Shown piece by piece: positions 40,751-48,934 of a stretch of DNA of 64,000 nt. A model generated the notes under the pieces. The model saw nothing but the letters and a program-made list of their open reading frames with translations, was not told where the DNA came from and ran no database searches. Within the stretch, counting starts at the first letter, position 1, and each line of letters begins with the position of its first letter. The translations under genes were made by a program, and so were the position numbers. Source of the stretch: Gp6-AA40 sp035492455 (GTDB taxonomy: Bacteria; Acidobacteriota; Vicinamibacteria; Vicinamibacterales; UBA2999); contig DATJJE010000071.1 of NCBI GenBank assembly GCA_035492455.1, positions 186,001-250,000 of the forward strand, in the 5' to 3' direction.

Positions 40751-41935
40751 CTATCGTTCCCGGTACTGTTCGCTCCGAGGCGGCTCGGAAGGCCTTCGCG
40801 GCTCCTCGTCGGTCCGAGCGGGCTGCTCCGGCTCGCCGCGGGCGATCATCAACTCGCCTTCGGGTTCGGCAGTCCGTTCATAGACCCCAGTCGCCGCTTG
40901 CGGCGGTTCAACCGGTCGGACCGAAGTGGCGTCAGAGTCCGCTCGGGGCGGGGTAACCGCAAAACCGCTCGAATCGCTCATCCAGACACCCGTCATCAAC
41001 CACGTTGGCGTCTCGTAGGCTGGCAGGTTCTCGTAGACCGGCCTGCCGTCATAGGGCTTCGAATCGGGCGCGAACACCCGATGCAGCCGACGCTCATAGC
41101 GCACGGCGTCGTGGTCGTCCATGGCGCTGAATGCGCTGGGACTGAATTCCGGGTAGCGCGCCAGCTCCGCGCGAGTCAGCGTCGTCCGGAGGCTTGCGGA
41201 GGACTGGTCCGCTTCAATCTGTCCGACCGGAACGACATAGCGGCGGCCGGCAAACCAGCCGCGCGAATCGATGACGTAATAAATCGGACGGCCTGACTGG
41301 CTGTCGACGACGAAGCCATCCAGCGTGCCGAGATGTTCGCCGGCGCGGTTGTGCAGATGGACGTCGCGATCGCGTGCCTCGGGGAGGTCCTTCGCGCCGA
41401 CAAAACGGAGTCGAGAGCGATAGCGGGTTGATTCCTCCAGCAGGTCGTCGCCGGCCGCCTGGTTGATGCCGCGTTCGGCCAGCCGTGTCAGTACGTGATC
41501 CACATGCCCTTCTTCATCGAGCGTTTGTTGAAGAATGCGCACTGCATCGTAATCGCCGAGGGCTTCGGCGTAGCTGCGAGCGGTTCCGTAAGCCGCCATC
41601 TCGTGGTGTTCGATGCGTTGAGCGGCGGCCACAAGCGCCGCATCGAGGACCTCGCCGCGCTCCGTGTCGTCGAGACGTCGGCGGCCATCTTCGATCAGCG
41701 CGGCGACCGCGCCGCTCGGGACCGCGCGGGGTGGTTCGTTCAGCTGCTCCAGCAGGAGGCGCAGCCGCTCGATTTGAACTTTCGTTTCCGCGTGGTGCTC
41801 CTCGAGGACGCGCTGAAGGCGCGCTGACGTTGCGCGGCTGGCCATAATCGGCAGCTCGGCAACGATCTGCTTCTCCGCATTCATCAGGTCGTGGAGCTCT
41901 GCGGCGTACAAGTCGCGAAGTGTAACGGCGGCCAT
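40751..41935 (-). CDS. Ferritin-like DUF892 protein fused to PRC-barrel domain
   Basis: A 394-residue protein. Residues about 1-160 are a YciE/YciF-type (DUF892) four-helix bundle: TLRDLYAAELHDLMNAEKQI, EEHHAETKVQIERL, IEHHEMAAYGTARSYAEAL and DEEGHVDHVLTRLA carry the Glu/His ligands of a diiron site. Residues about 180-260 form a PRC barrel (LHNRAGEHLGTLDGFVVD, GRPIYYVIDSRGWFAGRRY). The tail is Pro/Glu/Arg-rich. The ATG at 41935 is preferred over the long upstream extension. Likely a general stress protein; the fusion is uncommon to my knowledge. Confidence 0.85.
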   Translation of the reverse strand: MAAVTLRDLYAAELHDLMNAEKQIVAELPIMASRATSARLQRVLEEHHAETKVQIERLRLLLEQLNEPPRAVPSGAVAALIEDGRRRLDDTERGEVLDAALVAAAQRIEHHEMAAYGTARSYAEALGDYDAVRILQQTLDEEGHVDHVLTRLAERGINQAAGDDLLEESTRYRSRLRFVGAKDLPEARDRDVHLHNRAGEHLGTLDGFVVDSQSGRPIYYVIDSRGWFAGRRYVVPVGQIEADQSSASLRTTLTRAELARYPEFSPSAFSAMDDHDAVRYERRLHRVFAPDSKPYDGRPVYENLPAYETPTWLMTGVWMSDSSGFAVTPPRADSDATSVRPVEPPQAATGVYERTAEPEGELMIARGEPEQPARTDEEPRRPSEPPRSEQYRER

Positions 41936-41969
41936 AATGTAGTTAGGAATTGCATGAGACGGGCCACGC

Positions 41970-42974
41970 GTGGTTAAGTTCGAATCGCTCGATCCAGAGA
42001 TCCGCGGCGTTCTCGGCAAAAAAGTCAGCGAGCTCGGCCTCAAGGTGGAAGGCTCGCCCGTGGAGGGTTACGTTCGCGAGCTGTACAAGGAGCTGGAGCG
42101 CCGCGGCCTGAAGAAGTTCAGGCCGGTCTGCTATTTGACTGACGAATGGGGATGTCCCGATCAACAGCCGGTGCTTGGCATCCCGTTCTACCTGGCAGAT
42201 GCCAAGCTGCGCACGCTTGAAAAGGCGGTAGACGCGCTCGAGACCGAGCGGCAGATCATGATGTACATGCGGCACGAGGCGGGCCATGTTTTCAACTACG
42301 CCTATCGCCTGTACACAACACCGGAATGGCGGCGGCTCTTTGGACCGTTCTTTCGACCGTACCGCGACGACTATCGGCCAGTGCCGTTCAGCAGGCATTA
42401 CGTGAGGCACATCGAGGGCTGGTACGCCCAGAAGCACCCCGATGAGGACTTCGCCGAGACCTTTGCTGTGTGGCTGACGCCTCGATCGGGCTGGCGGCGC
42501 AAGTACAACGGATGGCCAGCGATGCAGAAGCTCCGCTACGTCGAGCGCGTGGCGCGCGCGGTGGCCGACGTGGAGCCGATCGTCAACACCGGCGAGGTAG
42601 ACATTACGCCGGACGACATCGATGTTTCGGTGGAGCAGTTCTACCGGCAGGCCGAGGAGGAGCGCCAGGCGCGTATCGATCTCGCCCTCGACGCGCACCT
42701 CGGACAGATCTTTCTGACGCGTAAGCGAAAGGAATCGCGTCCGGCGGCCGATATTGTGAACAAGTACGCGCCGGAGCTGATCGAGAAGATCACCTACTGG
42801 ACGGGGGTACGACGGCCGATCGTCCGCGGCCTCATCGACTCGATCTGCCGCAACTGCCAGCGCATGAAGCTATGGGGCGAGGTCGGCGAGGAGGCCAGGT
42901 ATCTCGTGGAGCTCACCGCGTTGGCAACGACGCTGGCCATGAATTTTCTGACGAGCGGGAGGTTTGAAACATAG
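41970..42974 (+). CDS. Putative zinc metallopeptidase
   Basis: A 334-residue soluble protein with a gluzincin-type site: H102-E-A-G-H106 (MRHEAGHVF) and a downstream acidic motif DEDFAETFAVWLTP, with E163 as likely third zinc ligand. It belongs with uncharacterised putative zinc-binding peptidases that are often next to ATP-grasp genes. No signal peptide, so it acts in the cytosol. The start is GTG at 41970. The ATP-grasp gene follows after 45 bases of repeat DNA. Confidence 0.75.
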   Translation: MVKFESLDPEIRGVLGKKVSELGLKVEGSPVEGYVRELYKELERRGLKKFRPVCYLTDEWGCPDQQPVLGIPFYLADAKLRTLEKAVDALETERQIMMYMRHEAGHVFNYAYRLYTTPEWRRLFGPFFRPYRDDYRPVPFSRHYVRHIEGWYAQKHPDEDFAETFAVWLTPRSGWRRKYNGWPAMQKLRYVERVARAVADVEPIVNTGEVDITPDDIDVSVEQFYRQAEEERQARIDLALDAHLGQIFLTRKRKESRPAADIVNKYAPELIEKITYWTGVRRPIVRGLIDSICRNCQRMKLWGEVGEEARYLVELTALATTLAMNFLTSGRFET

Positions 42975-43019
42975 GTCGTGGGTGGTTGGTGGTCACCCAC
43001 CACCCACACCTCATTAGAG
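42975..43019. repeat. Palindromic GGTGG/CCACC border repeat
   Basis: GGGTGGTTGGTGGTCACCCACCACCC folds as a hairpin with GGTGGTTGGTGG against CCCACCACCC. It lies between the metallopeptidase and ATP-grasp genes. There is no T-run, so termination is doubtful; it may affect the mRNA ratio of the two genes. Confidence 0.55.
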
Positions 43020-44036
43020 ATGGGAAAGCTCAAAGTCGTCATCATTTACGATCGCGTCCTCGTTGACGAGAGTGAGGAGACCGCGGCCGAGAAGGGGCCC
43101 GTCACTCGTACGCTCGACAAGAAGGAAGTTGAAGAGGAGGTGGCCGAGGCACTCACCAAGCTTGGGCATGAGCCCGTTCTCTACGAGGTGGACGGGACCG
43201 TCAAGAGCCTCGTGGGCCTGGCGCGCGTCGACTGCGATCTCGTGTTCAACCTGTGCGAGTCATTCAACGGGGACGACACCGCCGACTTCAAAATCGCCGG
43301 CTATCTCGAGCTCATTGGCAAGAAGTACACAGGCTCGGGCACGCACGGCCTGATGCTCGCGCAGGACAAGGCGATTGCGAAGAAGATCTTCGCGTTCCAC
43401 GGCATCCACACGCCGACGTTCGCGAAGTGCTACCGAGGCCGCCTCGATTTCTCCCACGACCTTCAGTTCCCCGTCATCGTCAAGCCGGCGCGCGAGGACG
43501 GATCGATTGGCATCGAGTTCAGCGCGGTCGTCAACTCCATACGCGAGCTGATGGAGCGCATGGACTGGCTGCATGCGAACTTCGACTCGCCGGTGCTGAT
43601 CGAGGAGTACGTCGACGGCCGCGAAATGTACGTCGGCGTCATCGGCAACGACAAACCCGAAGCCTTACCGGTGGTGGAACTGGATCTGTCGAAGCTGCCG
43701 GATGGCACGCCGCGCATCGCATCGGCGGAAGTGAAATGGGGGAAAGGCACGAAGGCGTATCGCGATACCAAGTCCGCGATCGCGACGGACTTGAGCGAGG
43801 AGACCATCGCGTCGCTGCATCAGACGGCGATCGCCGCGTATCAGGCGCTGGAACTGCGCGACTACGGGCGCGTTGACATGCGGTTGCAGCCGGATGGCCG
43901 GGTGCAGGTGATCGAGGTCAATCCCAACCCATGGCTGAGCTCGCGCGCCGAGTTCGCAATGGCGGCACGAAAGTCCGGCCGCACCTATCCGCAACTCGTA
44001 GCGGAGATTCTGGGACTCGCTTCATCCCGCGCGTAA
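43020..44036 (+). CDS. ATP-grasp enzyme, D-Ala-D-Ala ligase-like
   Basis: A 338-residue ATP-grasp ligase. The central domain has FPVIVKPAREDGSIGIEFSA and PVLIEEYVDGREMYVGVIG, and the magnesium site is YGRVDMRLQPDGRVQVIEVN with NPNPWLS. The N-terminal domain (LKVVIIYDRVL, DCDLVFNLCESFNGDD) is like Ddl but longer and more divergent. It is unlikely to be the housekeeping ddl because no cell-wall genes are near. With the metallopeptidase it may make or modify a peptide. The ATG at 43020 is preferred over a GTG in the repeat. Confidence 0.8.
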   Translation: MGKLKVVIIYDRVLVDESEETAAEKGPVTRTLDKKEVEEEVAEALTKLGHEPVLYEVDGTVKSLVGLARVDCDLVFNLCESFNGDDTADFKIAGYLELIGKKYTGSGTHGLMLAQDKAIAKKIFAFHGIHTPTFAKCYRGRLDFSHDLQFPVIVKPAREDGSIGIEFSAVVNSIRELMERMDWLHANFDSPVLIEEYVDGREMYVGVIGNDKPEALPVVELDLSKLPDGTPRIASAEVKWGKGTKAYRDTKSAIATDLSEETIASLHQTAIAAYQALELRDYGRVDMRLQPDGRVQVIEVNPNPWLSSRAEFAMAARKSGRTYPQLVAEILGLASSRA

Positions 44037-44057
44037 ACCCTGTAGGACAAAAACTTT

Positions 44058-44190
44058 ATTGACCATGCTCGGTACGTGGGCCGGGCTCGAGCGGTCTGAA
44101 GACCCGCCCCTGCACTCCCCGGGAGCGCTGCAGCGAATCGTCAATTTCGACCGCTGAACTGCCTAAAACGCCCACTTTTCTGGCGTTTTT
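44058..44190 (+). ncRNA. Possible structured RNA or long structured 3' UTR
   Basis: A 133-base stretch with nested complementarity: ATTGAC (44058-44063) with GTCAAT (44140-44145), GTGGGCCGGG with CCCGCCCCTGCAC, the small hairpins GGTCTGAAGACC and CGCTGCAGCG, and a terminator at the end. No ORF. It could be a small RNA, a folded 3' UTR of the ATP-grasp gene, or part of carD control. It does not match 6S, SRP or a riboswitch class I know. Confidence 0.35.
44165..44190 (+). terminator. Intrinsic terminator upstream of carD
   Basis: AAAACGCC (44165-44172) pairs with GGCGTTTT (44182-44189) over a 9-base loop, ending in TTTTT. It separates the peptidase/ATP-grasp unit from carD. Confidence 0.85.
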
Positions 44191-44192
44191 GA

Positions 44193-44222
44193 TTGATGAT
44201 GCTTGGTCATGTGGGCTATACT
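44193..44222 (+). promoter_or_regulatory. Sigma-70-type promoter of carD
   Basis: TTGATG (44193-44198) and TATACT (44217-44222) with an 18-base spacer, directly after the terminator and about 64 bases before the carD start. Confidence 0.7.
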
Positions 44223-44285
44223 CGTGGGTGCAGTTCCCGGTCGAAAGGCCGGTCCTTCCACCCTACTTCCTGCTACGGGGGAAAC

Positions 44286-44885
44286 GTGACATTCCAGGTC
44301 GGCGACAAGGTCATCTACCCGAACCATGGGCTCGGTATCGTAGAACGCATCGAAGAGAAAACCATTCTTGGAACTACCTGCGGGTTCTTTCACCTGCGCA
44401 TCGTGTCGAACGACACGACGGTGCTGGTGCCAGTCGCCAACGTCGATGGCGTCGGCCTTCGCAAAGCCATTACGGACGATGAGGTCGATCGCCTGTTCGG
44501 CCTGCTGAGCGACGGCAAGATCGACAACCATCAGAACTGGAAAGGACGCTTCAAGGACAATTCCGACAAGATGCGCACCGGCTCGATCTACGACATGGCC
44601 GACGTGCTCAAAAGCCTGACGTTCCTGAGCAAGTCCAAGAGCCTGTCGTTCCGCGAGAAGCGGATGCTCGATCGCGCCAAGGCGCTGATCATCTCCGAGA
44701 TCTCAGAGGTCATTCGCGAGAAGCCGAACTCGGTCGAGGAACGGGTCGACCAGGCGCTCGAGCGGTGCTTCGTGGTCAAGGCGAAAAACATGGCGCGTAC
44801 CGCATCGCGTGCCAAAATTGCCAAAACGGTCAAGCCGGTTCCGGTCGTGGCAGCGCCCCGTCGCGCCGCCGCCCGCGCGTCGTAG
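44286..44885 (+). CDS. carD: CarD/CdnL-type RNA polymerase-binding transcription factor
   Basis: A 199-residue protein. The N-terminal Tudor-like RNA polymerase interaction domain is recognisable from FQVGDKVIYPNHGLGIVERI and TCGFFHLRIVSNDTTVLVP. The C-terminal helical domain includes DMADVLKSLTFLSKSKSLSF and a basic Lys/Arg/Ala tail. CarD binds the polymerase beta subunit and stabilises open complexes. The GTG at 44286, preceded by GGGGGA, is chosen; the frame runs on upstream, but that part overlaps the promoter and leader. Confidence 0.93.
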   Translation: MTFQVGDKVIYPNHGLGIVERIEEKTILGTTCGFFHLRIVSNDTTVLVPVANVDGVGLRKAITDDEVDRLFGLLSDGKIDNHQNWKGRFKDNSDKMRTGSIYDMADVLKSLTFLSKSKSLSFREKRMLDRAKALIISEISEVIREKPNSVEERVDQALERCFVVKAKNMARTASRAKIAKTVKPVPVVAAPRRAAARAS

Positions 44886-44920
44886 TCTCTCGTCGCACGT
44901 TGTTTCCACCTTCTTCGCCA

Positions 44921-44953
44921 CCCGGGCGGGACCTTCCGCCCGGGAATTTTTTT
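44921..44953 (+). terminator. Intrinsic terminator of carD
   Basis: CCCGGGCGG and CCGCCCGGG form a perfect 9-bp stem with a 6-base loop, followed by AATTTTTTT. It lies 36 bases after the carD stop and just before plsC. Confidence 0.93.
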
Positions 44954-44964
44954 GTACTGTCGCG

Positions 44965-45687
44965 ATGATTGCCGCGGTCAGATCGTTCATCACTTACATT
45001 GCCTGCATCCTCTACATTGCCATCGCCGGACCGGTGGGAATCCTGTTCGCCATGGTGTTCAAGTGGAAGCGCGGTCTGTTCGCGCTCGGCCACTTCGGCG
45101 TGCAGTTGGCGCTCTCGCTTGCGGGCATTCGATATCGCGTCGCCGGTCTCGAGAACGTGCCGACGGGGGCGGTCGTCTTCTGTTCGAATCACGAGAGCAA
45201 TGTCGACCCCCCCGTGCTGTTCCGCACACTTCACCCTTGCCTCCACATCCTCTACAAAGCCGAGCTTCACAAGTTCCCGATCATGGGAGCTGCATTCGAC
45301 GTCGGCGGGTTCGTGCCGATCGAGCGTCAGAACCGGGAGCGGGCCATGGAGTCGATCGGCCGCGGCGCGGACTCCTTGCGCGCCGGCAACTCGTTTCTCA
45401 TCTTTCCGGAGGGGACGCGCAGCCGGACCGGCGAACTGCTGCCGTTCAAGAAGGGGGGCTTCATCATGGCCATCCAGGCGCAGGTGCCGATCGTGCCCGT
45501 CGCCGTCGAGGGCGGCCGCGCCGCCATGCGGAAGGGCAGCGCCGTCGTCCGTCCCGTGCATGTTAGCGTCAGAATTGGTGAACCGGTGGCCACACGGGGT
45601 ATGACGGTTGACGATCGTGACCTTCTCATTGAACAGGTTCGCGGCGCCATTCGACTCTTATTGGATCAAGGTCCGGTCTGGACGTAG
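44965..45687 (+). CDS. plsC: 1-acyl-sn-glycerol-3-phosphate acyltransferase
   Basis: A 240-residue membrane-associated acyltransferase producing phosphatidic acid. A hydrophobic N-terminus (residues 8-32) is followed by the catalytic SNHESNVDPP (His76-x4-Asp81, the NHx4D box), the acceptor-binding GGFVPIERQN and FPEGTRSRTG, and the final VPIVPVAVEG. The ATG at 44965 is the first good start after the carD terminator. Confidence 0.93.
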   Translation: MIAAVRSFITYIACILYIAIAGPVGILFAMVFKWKRGLFALGHFGVQLALSLAGIRYRVAGLENVPTGAVVFCSNHESNVDPPVLFRTLHPCLHILYKAELHKFPIMGAAFDVGGFVPIERQNRERAMESIGRGADSLRAGNSFLIFPEGTRSRTGELLPFKKGGFIMAIQAQVPIVPVAVEGGRAAMRKGSAVVRPVHVSVRIGEPVATRGMTVDDRDLLIEQVRGAIRLLLDQGPVWT

Positions 45688-45719
45688 ACTGGCCTACGCC
45701 AGCCCTGCAGAGCGCGTAC

Positions 45720-47696
45720 ATGCGTGTTCGTAACTGCCTTGCGCTGCTTGCGCTCGTCCTTCTCGTCGCTGCGCCGCGGGCGCAGCAGCAGACGGCCCAG
45801 ATCCGCCTCGACATTCACGCAAGCAGTGACGGTCGCCCTGTGACCGACCTGACTGCCACCGATCTCGCCGTCGTCGAAGACGGCGTACCCCAGACTATTG
45901 AATCGTTTACCCACGCAACCAGCCCGGCGCGCTCGTTCGTCGTCTTCCTCGACACCCCGCACATGCGCTTTGAAGGCGCTCGCGACGTGCGTGTGGCGCT
46001 CGTGCACTTCCTCGATCGACTGCTTGATGATGACGATGTGGTTGGCGTGATGACGCCCGACATTGCGCCGGCGGATATCCGGTTTCAACCCAAGGCAGCG
46101 GTCATCCCCGCGCTCATGCAGGACGAGACGTTCTGGGAGCGGGCGCGCGTTGGCTCGCGCGATCCCAAAGAGGATCGCTACGCGCAGTGCTTTCCGGCCA
46201 ACCAGTACCGCGACGTCGCCAGCGAGATGCAAGAGCGACATCGCGAGCAGGCGACGTTGGACGCGCTGTCGCGCCTGATCGATTTCCTGGAGACGCGCGA
46301 CACGCGCACCGCCGTCATCACGTTGACCGACGGTTGGCGCCTGTTCGGTCCCAGCGCGCGGCTCGGTGGGAACGTCTCCTCGGCGCGGCCGGGGGGCTTT
46401 GGCGGCTTCGGCGGCGGCGGTCGTCGCGGCCGCGGCGGATTCCCGGGCGCCGGGGGTTTCCCTGGCGGTGGCACAGGCGGCGCAACAACGAGCGGCAACG
46501 ACGGTGACCGCGATGCGAGTGGCGCGTCGCGCACGGAATGCGAAGCCGACCGAATGACGCTGGCCGCCCTCGACGATACGCTGCGGCTCGATCGCATTGC
46601 GGATGCGGCGAACCGGGCGCTCACCGCGTTCTACACGATTTATGCGCGGGCCCTTGCGGCGGAGCAGACGCCGACGGGCAAGCCTCCAGCGGTCATTAAC
46701 AACGAGGAGCAGGATCCGGCGTCGCGCATGGACGCCATGCGGCAGCTGGCCGCGAACACCGACGGCCTGGCCATGATGACGAGCGGTGCGCTTGAAGGGG
46801 CGCTCGCCCGCATCGCGGCGGACATGAACGCCTACGACGTGGTCACCTATCGGTCGACGAACAACCGTCTTGACGGGAAGTTCCGGTCCGTTACGATCCG
46901 CTCGTCACGTCCCGGCGTCGTCATCAGGACCCGACGTGGGTATCGCGGCGCCAACGTCGATGACGTGCTTGGGCCAGGAACATCGACGGCGGTCGATCCG
47001 ACGTTTGCATCCGTTGCGGCAACAAGCGCGCGCGCGAACTTCAGAATCAGAACTGCGCTTGCGCGGACGGCTGACACCCCCGAGGCGATCGTCTGGGTCA
47101 CGGGGGAGCTGGACTACCGCCTGCGTCGTGAAGTCGCGTGGACCGCGGGCGGCGTCGCCGACATCACCATTGTCGGCGCCGACGGTCAGGAGGTGCTGGC
47201 CAGGAGCGTGGACGTGGCTCCAACCGCCGCATCCTTCAGCATGCGCGCACCGGATAGCGGTGGTTTAGCGCCGGGCGAGTACGCGGTTCGCGTCAGGTTG
47301 CGTCCCAACAATCAGGACGGTCTGCCGGTTGCCGATACGGCGCGCGTGACGATCCCGAAGACGCTGCCCGCGCTCGGCGACAGCCTGCTCTGGCGGCGCG
47401 GGTCGTCAACAGGCCCGCAGTACGTGGTCACGGCCGATCCGCGTTTTCAGCATAGCGACCGCATTCGCGTGGAAATTCCGACCGCGGCGCCGGGCACTGC
47501 GTCCGCGCGGATGCTGGACCGCGCCGGCAAACCGAATCAGGTGCCGGTCACGATCACAGAGCGGCAGGATACCGAGGATCCTTTCAGGTGGATTGTGGCC
47601 GAGGCGGTGCTGGCGCCGCTGGCGCCGGGGGATTACGCGATCGAGGTCACGCTAGGAGACGTGAAGCGCGTCACCGCTTTCCAATTGGTACCTTGA
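45720..47696 (+). CDS. VWA-domain protein of the acidobacterial VWFA-related family
   Basis: A 658-residue secreted protein. Signal peptide 1-21 (LLALVLLVAAPRAQQQ), then TDLTATDLAVVEDGVPQTIE, the opening motif of the VWFA-related acidobacterial family. The VWA domain shows SFVVFLDTPHMRF (a weak MIDAS: DTPHM replaces DxSxS) and TAVITLTDGW. It contains a Gly/Phe/Arg-rich insert near residues 222-262 and beta-rich C-terminal regions. Likely in surface or cell-contact functions; the degenerate MIDAS may not bind metal. Confidence 0.85.
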   Translation: MRVRNCLALLALVLLVAAPRAQQQTAQIRLDIHASSDGRPVTDLTATDLAVVEDGVPQTIESFTHATSPARSFVVFLDTPHMRFEGARDVRVALVHFLDRLLDDDDVVGVMTPDIAPADIRFQPKAAVIPALMQDETFWERARVGSRDPKEDRYAQCFPANQYRDVASEMQERHREQATLDALSRLIDFLETRDTRTAVITLTDGWRLFGPSARLGGNVSSARPGGFGGFGGGGRRGRGGFPGAGGFPGGGTGGATTSGNDGDRDASGASRTECEADRMTLAALDDTLRLDRIADAANRALTAFYTIYARALAAEQTPTGKPPAVINNEEQDPASRMDAMRQLAANTDGLAMMTSGALEGALARIAADMNAYDVVTYRSTNNRLDGKFRSVTIRSSRPGVVIRTRRGYRGANVDDVLGPGTSTAVDPTFASVAATSARANFRIRTALARTADTPEAIVWVTGELDYRLRREVAWTAGGVADITIVGADGQEVLARSVDVAPTAASFSMRAPDSGGLAPGEYAVRVRLRPNNQDGLPVADTARVTIPKTLPALGDSLLWRRGSSTGPQYVVTADPRFQHSDRIRVEIPTAAPGTASARMLDRAGKPNQVPVTITERQDTEDPFRWIVAEAVLAPLAPGDYAIEVTLGDVKRVTAFQLVP

Positions 47697-47763
47697 CCAA
47701 CTGCCAACGGCCAGCCTCCAACTGCCAAGAATTGTTGGAAGCTGTTACGTGGAGAGTCGGGAG
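47697..47763. repeat. Border repeat of the CCAACTGCCAA type
   Basis: CCAACTGCCAACGGCCAGCC then CCAACTGCCAAGAATTGTTGG, with GAGTCGGGAGTCAG near the end. Two copies of CCAACTGCCAA 22 bases apart and a short inverted TTGTTGG. It fills the gap between convergent genes. Confidence 0.5.
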
Positions 47764-48930
47764 TCAGTTAGCGCCTACCGAAAAAGTGACGCTCCACGGC
47801 TTCACGGGCGCGCCGTCAAACGTCTTCACACCGTCGATCAGCTCCAGCTTCACCGTGCGGAACGCTTCCAGTGGTCTTGACAGACGCAGCACCACGGCAT
47901 GTGACCCGACGTCGTAGTTCGCCTGCGCGTCAATCGTGCCTTCGGGCGGCGCGCCGCCGATGTAAGCGAATTTGAAATGCCCGTTCAGCGTCATCGGATC
48001 GATGCCGCGCGAGAACTGCACGCGTATCGGCGCTGACGCCGCCACGTTCGTTTCACCGTCGGTCGGCGAGCTGAAAACGATCTCGCCCGGTTCCTGCGGC
48101 GGTGGTGGCGCTTCGGCGACGACAGGACGCGCGGCGGGTGCCTGCGCCGTCACCATCGTTTTTGCCTCGAGCAGCACCAGGCCGCGATCGCGCCGAATCG
48201 CTCCGGTGACCTGCAGCCACTGGCTCGTATCGACGCGAGCATCGACGTTCAAGTCGAACCCTTTGCCTTTCGGCCGCATGCCGGTGACCCACACCGCGCC
48301 TTCGCTGCTGCGCAGGACGAAGTCGTATTTGTCTTTCGCCGGCGCCGCAGGAACGTCGCCGAACAGATTGCGCCCACCGAACTGGCCGGTCAGCGACAGC
48401 GTTTGACCTTCGTACTTCCACGGTTCGAGCGCGATCGAACGAAGCGTCGGCGTCGATTCCGGGTCAGCCTTCGCCACGCCTGTGACGTTGAGTACGAGCT
48501 CCTCGCCGGGCTGCGGCCAGTGGTCGGGGTCCGGTTTGTTCTCGTATCGATTGAGGCGTGGATCGGAAGGCGTAAGGCGGCCAATGTCCAGAACGGTCGC
48601 GCGGATTTCCACGGGTCCTTCGATGGGATTCACGCTATCGAGCATGACTTGCATCTCGCTCTCGCCGCCGCGCAATGCGAGTCGCTGGCCGGTGCTCGAG
48701 ACGTCCACGGCGCCGCCGCCTGGACGCGTCGTCCCGTTCGCCGCGCGTCCTGCCGCAACTTCGACGAGCTCGCCCCGGAGCACTACGGTCTGTAAATGGA
48801 AGTAGCCGGAAAACCGCCGGATGGCGTCGATCGTGGTGAGCCGGCGTCCCGATGTCTGACCCGAGGCCACAGTGGCAACGACGAAGGCCGCGCAGACAAC
48901 ACGAACGACCTTCGCGGTTAAAGGCCCCAC
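47764..48930 (-). CDS. Secreted hypothetical protein with C-terminal Ig-like (SbsA) domain
   Basis: A 388-residue protein. Signal peptide 1-24, a beta-rich middle with OB-like repeated units (RGELVEVAAG, LTGQFGGRNLFGD, WLQVTGAIRRDRG), a Pro-rich hinge (APPPPQEPGE) and a final Ig-like domain typical of bacterial Ig_5/SbsA: VFSSPTDGETNVAASAPIRV and QFSRGIDPMTLNGHF. Start is GTG. It lies just after the OPT transporter on the same strand (4-base gap), so it may be cotranscribed. Function unknown. Confidence 0.7.
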   Translation of the reverse strand: MGPLTAKVVRVVCAAFVVATVASGQTSGRRLTTIDAIRRFSGYFHLQTVVLRGELVEVAAGRAANGTTRPGGGAVDVSSTGQRLALRGGESEMQVMLDSVNPIEGPVEIRATVLDIGRLTPSDPRLNRYENKPDPDHWPQPGEELVLNVTGVAKADPESTPTLRSIALEPWKYEGQTLSLTGQFGGRNLFGDVPAAPAKDKYDFVLRSSEGAVWVTGMRPKGKGFDLNVDARVDTSQWLQVTGAIRRDRGLVLLEAKTMVTAQAPAARPVVAEAPPPPQEPGEIVFSSPTDGETNVAASAPIRVQFSRGIDPMTLNGHFKFAYIGGAPPEGTIDAQANYDVGSHAVVLRLSRPLEAFRTVKLELIDGVKTFDGAPVKPWSVTFSVGAN

Positions 48931-48934
48931 CCTC

